Shown one piece after another: positions 63,346 to 64,000 of a stretch of 64,000 bases of DNA. The DNA lies in assembly GCF_017355525.1 (NCBI RefSeq), contig NZ_CP067395.1:496001-560000 (forward strand), read 5' to 3'. This DNA is from Lysobacter enzymogenes. Its GTDB lineage: Bacteria; Pseudomonadota; Gammaproteobacteria; Xanthomonadales; Xanthomonadaceae. Within the stretch, counting starts at the first letter, position 1; every line of letters begins with the position of its first letter. The notes under the pieces are model-generated. The model saw only the letters and a list, made by a program, of their open reading frames with translations. It ran no database searches and was not told the origin of the DNA. Position numbers and translations under genes: made by a program.

Positions 63346-64000
63346 GCAGTGCGATTGGAATGGATCGAGTCGAGTCCGGGCAGGCGCCCGGCCGCGTCGT
63401 CGTCGTCAGCGGCGGCAGCAAGGGCCTGGGCCTGGCCATCTGCGTTTCTCTGCTGGCCGCCGGCTACCGCGTGGCGACCTTCAGCCGCAAGAGCACGCCG
63501 GAGCTGGAGCGCGCGATCGCCCACAGCGACGGCCGCCTGTACTGGGAATCGGTCGACATCGCCGACGACGAACAGCTGGCCGGGTTCCTGCGCAACGTGC
63601 GCACGCTGTTCGGCCGCGTCGGCTATCTGGTCAACAGCGCCGGCATGGCCAACGAAGGCCTGCTGACGATGATGAAGGGGCGCGACATCGCGCGCATGAT
63701 CGAGGTCAACCTCGGCGGCGCGATCAGCCTGTCGCAGGCCTGCGTCAAGCAGATGATGGTCGGCGGCGCCGGCGTCATCGTCAACGTGTCCTCGATCGTC
63801 GGCGTGCGCGGCTACAAGGGCGTCGGCGCCTACAGCGCGACCAAGGCCGCGCTCGACGGGCTCACCCGCAGCCTGTCCAAGGAACTGGGCTCGATGGGCA
63901 TCCGGGTCAATTCGGTCGCGCCCGGTTTCATGGAAACCGAGATGACCTCCGAGCTCACCGAGCAGCAGAAGAACCGCATCGTGCGGCAAACCCCGATGGG
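63342..64000 (+). CDS. FabG-like SDR oxidoreductase, 3' truncated by the window
   Basis: The first 219 residues are visible. Cofactor loop Gly-Gly-Ser-Lys-Gly-Leu-Gly-Leu-Ala (about 25-33), Asn-Ser-Ala-Gly, catalytic Ser in Val-Asn-Val-Ser-Ser and Tyr-Ser-Ala-Thr-Lys. Closest in pattern to 3-oxoacyl-ACP reductases (FabG family). It is translationally coupled to the ligase. It may reduce a beta-keto group or act in tailoring. The missing end means the operon boundary is not in this window. Confidence 0.88.
   Translation, partial: MSSAIGMDRVESGQAPGRVVVVSGGSKGLGLAICVSLLAAGYRVATFSRKSTPELERAIAHSDGRLYWESVDIADDEQLAGFLRNVRTLFGRVGYLVNSAGMANEGLLTMMKGRDIARMIEVNLGGAISLSQACVKQMMVGGAGVIVNVSSIVGVRGYKGVGAYSATKAALDGLTRSLSKELGSMGIRVNSVAPGFMETEMTSELTEQQKNRIVRQTPM

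Overview
The window is GC-rich chromosomal DNA of a Xanthomonadaceae-type gammaproteobacterium, most likely Lysobacter or a close relative. The evidence is the gene order (smpB, ratA, rnfH-like, bamE, fur, recN, hrcA-grpE-dnaK-dnaJ, dapB, carA-x-carB, greA, rpfE-like, recJ), the strong G/C bias at third codon positions, xanthomonad-style dispersed palindromic repeats, and the secreted autotransporter and polyketide genes. No rRNA, tRNA, CRISPR array or insertion sequence was found. The strain was not identified.

Layout. Positions 1-7.8 kb hold mostly small or peripheral genes: the 3' end of a subtilisin-type autotransporter, a TonB-like anchored protein, an acidic-tailed small protein, a secreted protein interrupted by an in-frame amber codon, a DUF1328 membrane peptide, a Q/G-rich hydrophilic peptide, and a stress-type short-chain dehydrogenase. 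Positions 8.0-9.9 kb hold tmRNA (minus strand) followed by a CI/Cro-like divergent regulatory pair with palindromic operator candidates. Positions 10.2-12.5 kb encode a CHASE-PAS histidine kinase. Positions 12.6-37.5 kb are conserved housekeeping genes for ribosome rescue, outer-membrane assembly, iron regulation, DNA repair, the heat-shock chaperone operon (two RpoH-type promoters are visible), lysine and carbamoyl-phosphate synthesis, GreA, RecJ and GlmS.

From 39.4 kb to the right edge there is one long, tightly packed plus-strand biosynthetic operon. Two polyketide synthase proteins form a trans-AT-like line: ACP / DUF2156 (aminoacyltransferase-like) / tryptophanase-tyrosine phenol-lyase-like PLP domain / KS-DH-KR-ACP / KS-KR, continuing in the next protein as ACP / KS lacking both catalytic histidines / ACP / TE. 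They are followed by an MMPL/RND exporter, a LolA-like periplasmic protein, an outer-membrane beta-barrel, a GMC-type FAD oxidoreductase, two paralogous membrane-anchored START-like proteins, an AMP-forming ligase and an SDR that runs off the edge. The simplest reading is a small, hydrophobic, possibly amino-acid-derived polyketide that is made in the cytoplasm and trafficked through the envelope. The PLP-lyase-like and DUF2156 loading region is the most unusual element here. A 957-bp regulatory region with several direct and inverted repeats precedes the operon.
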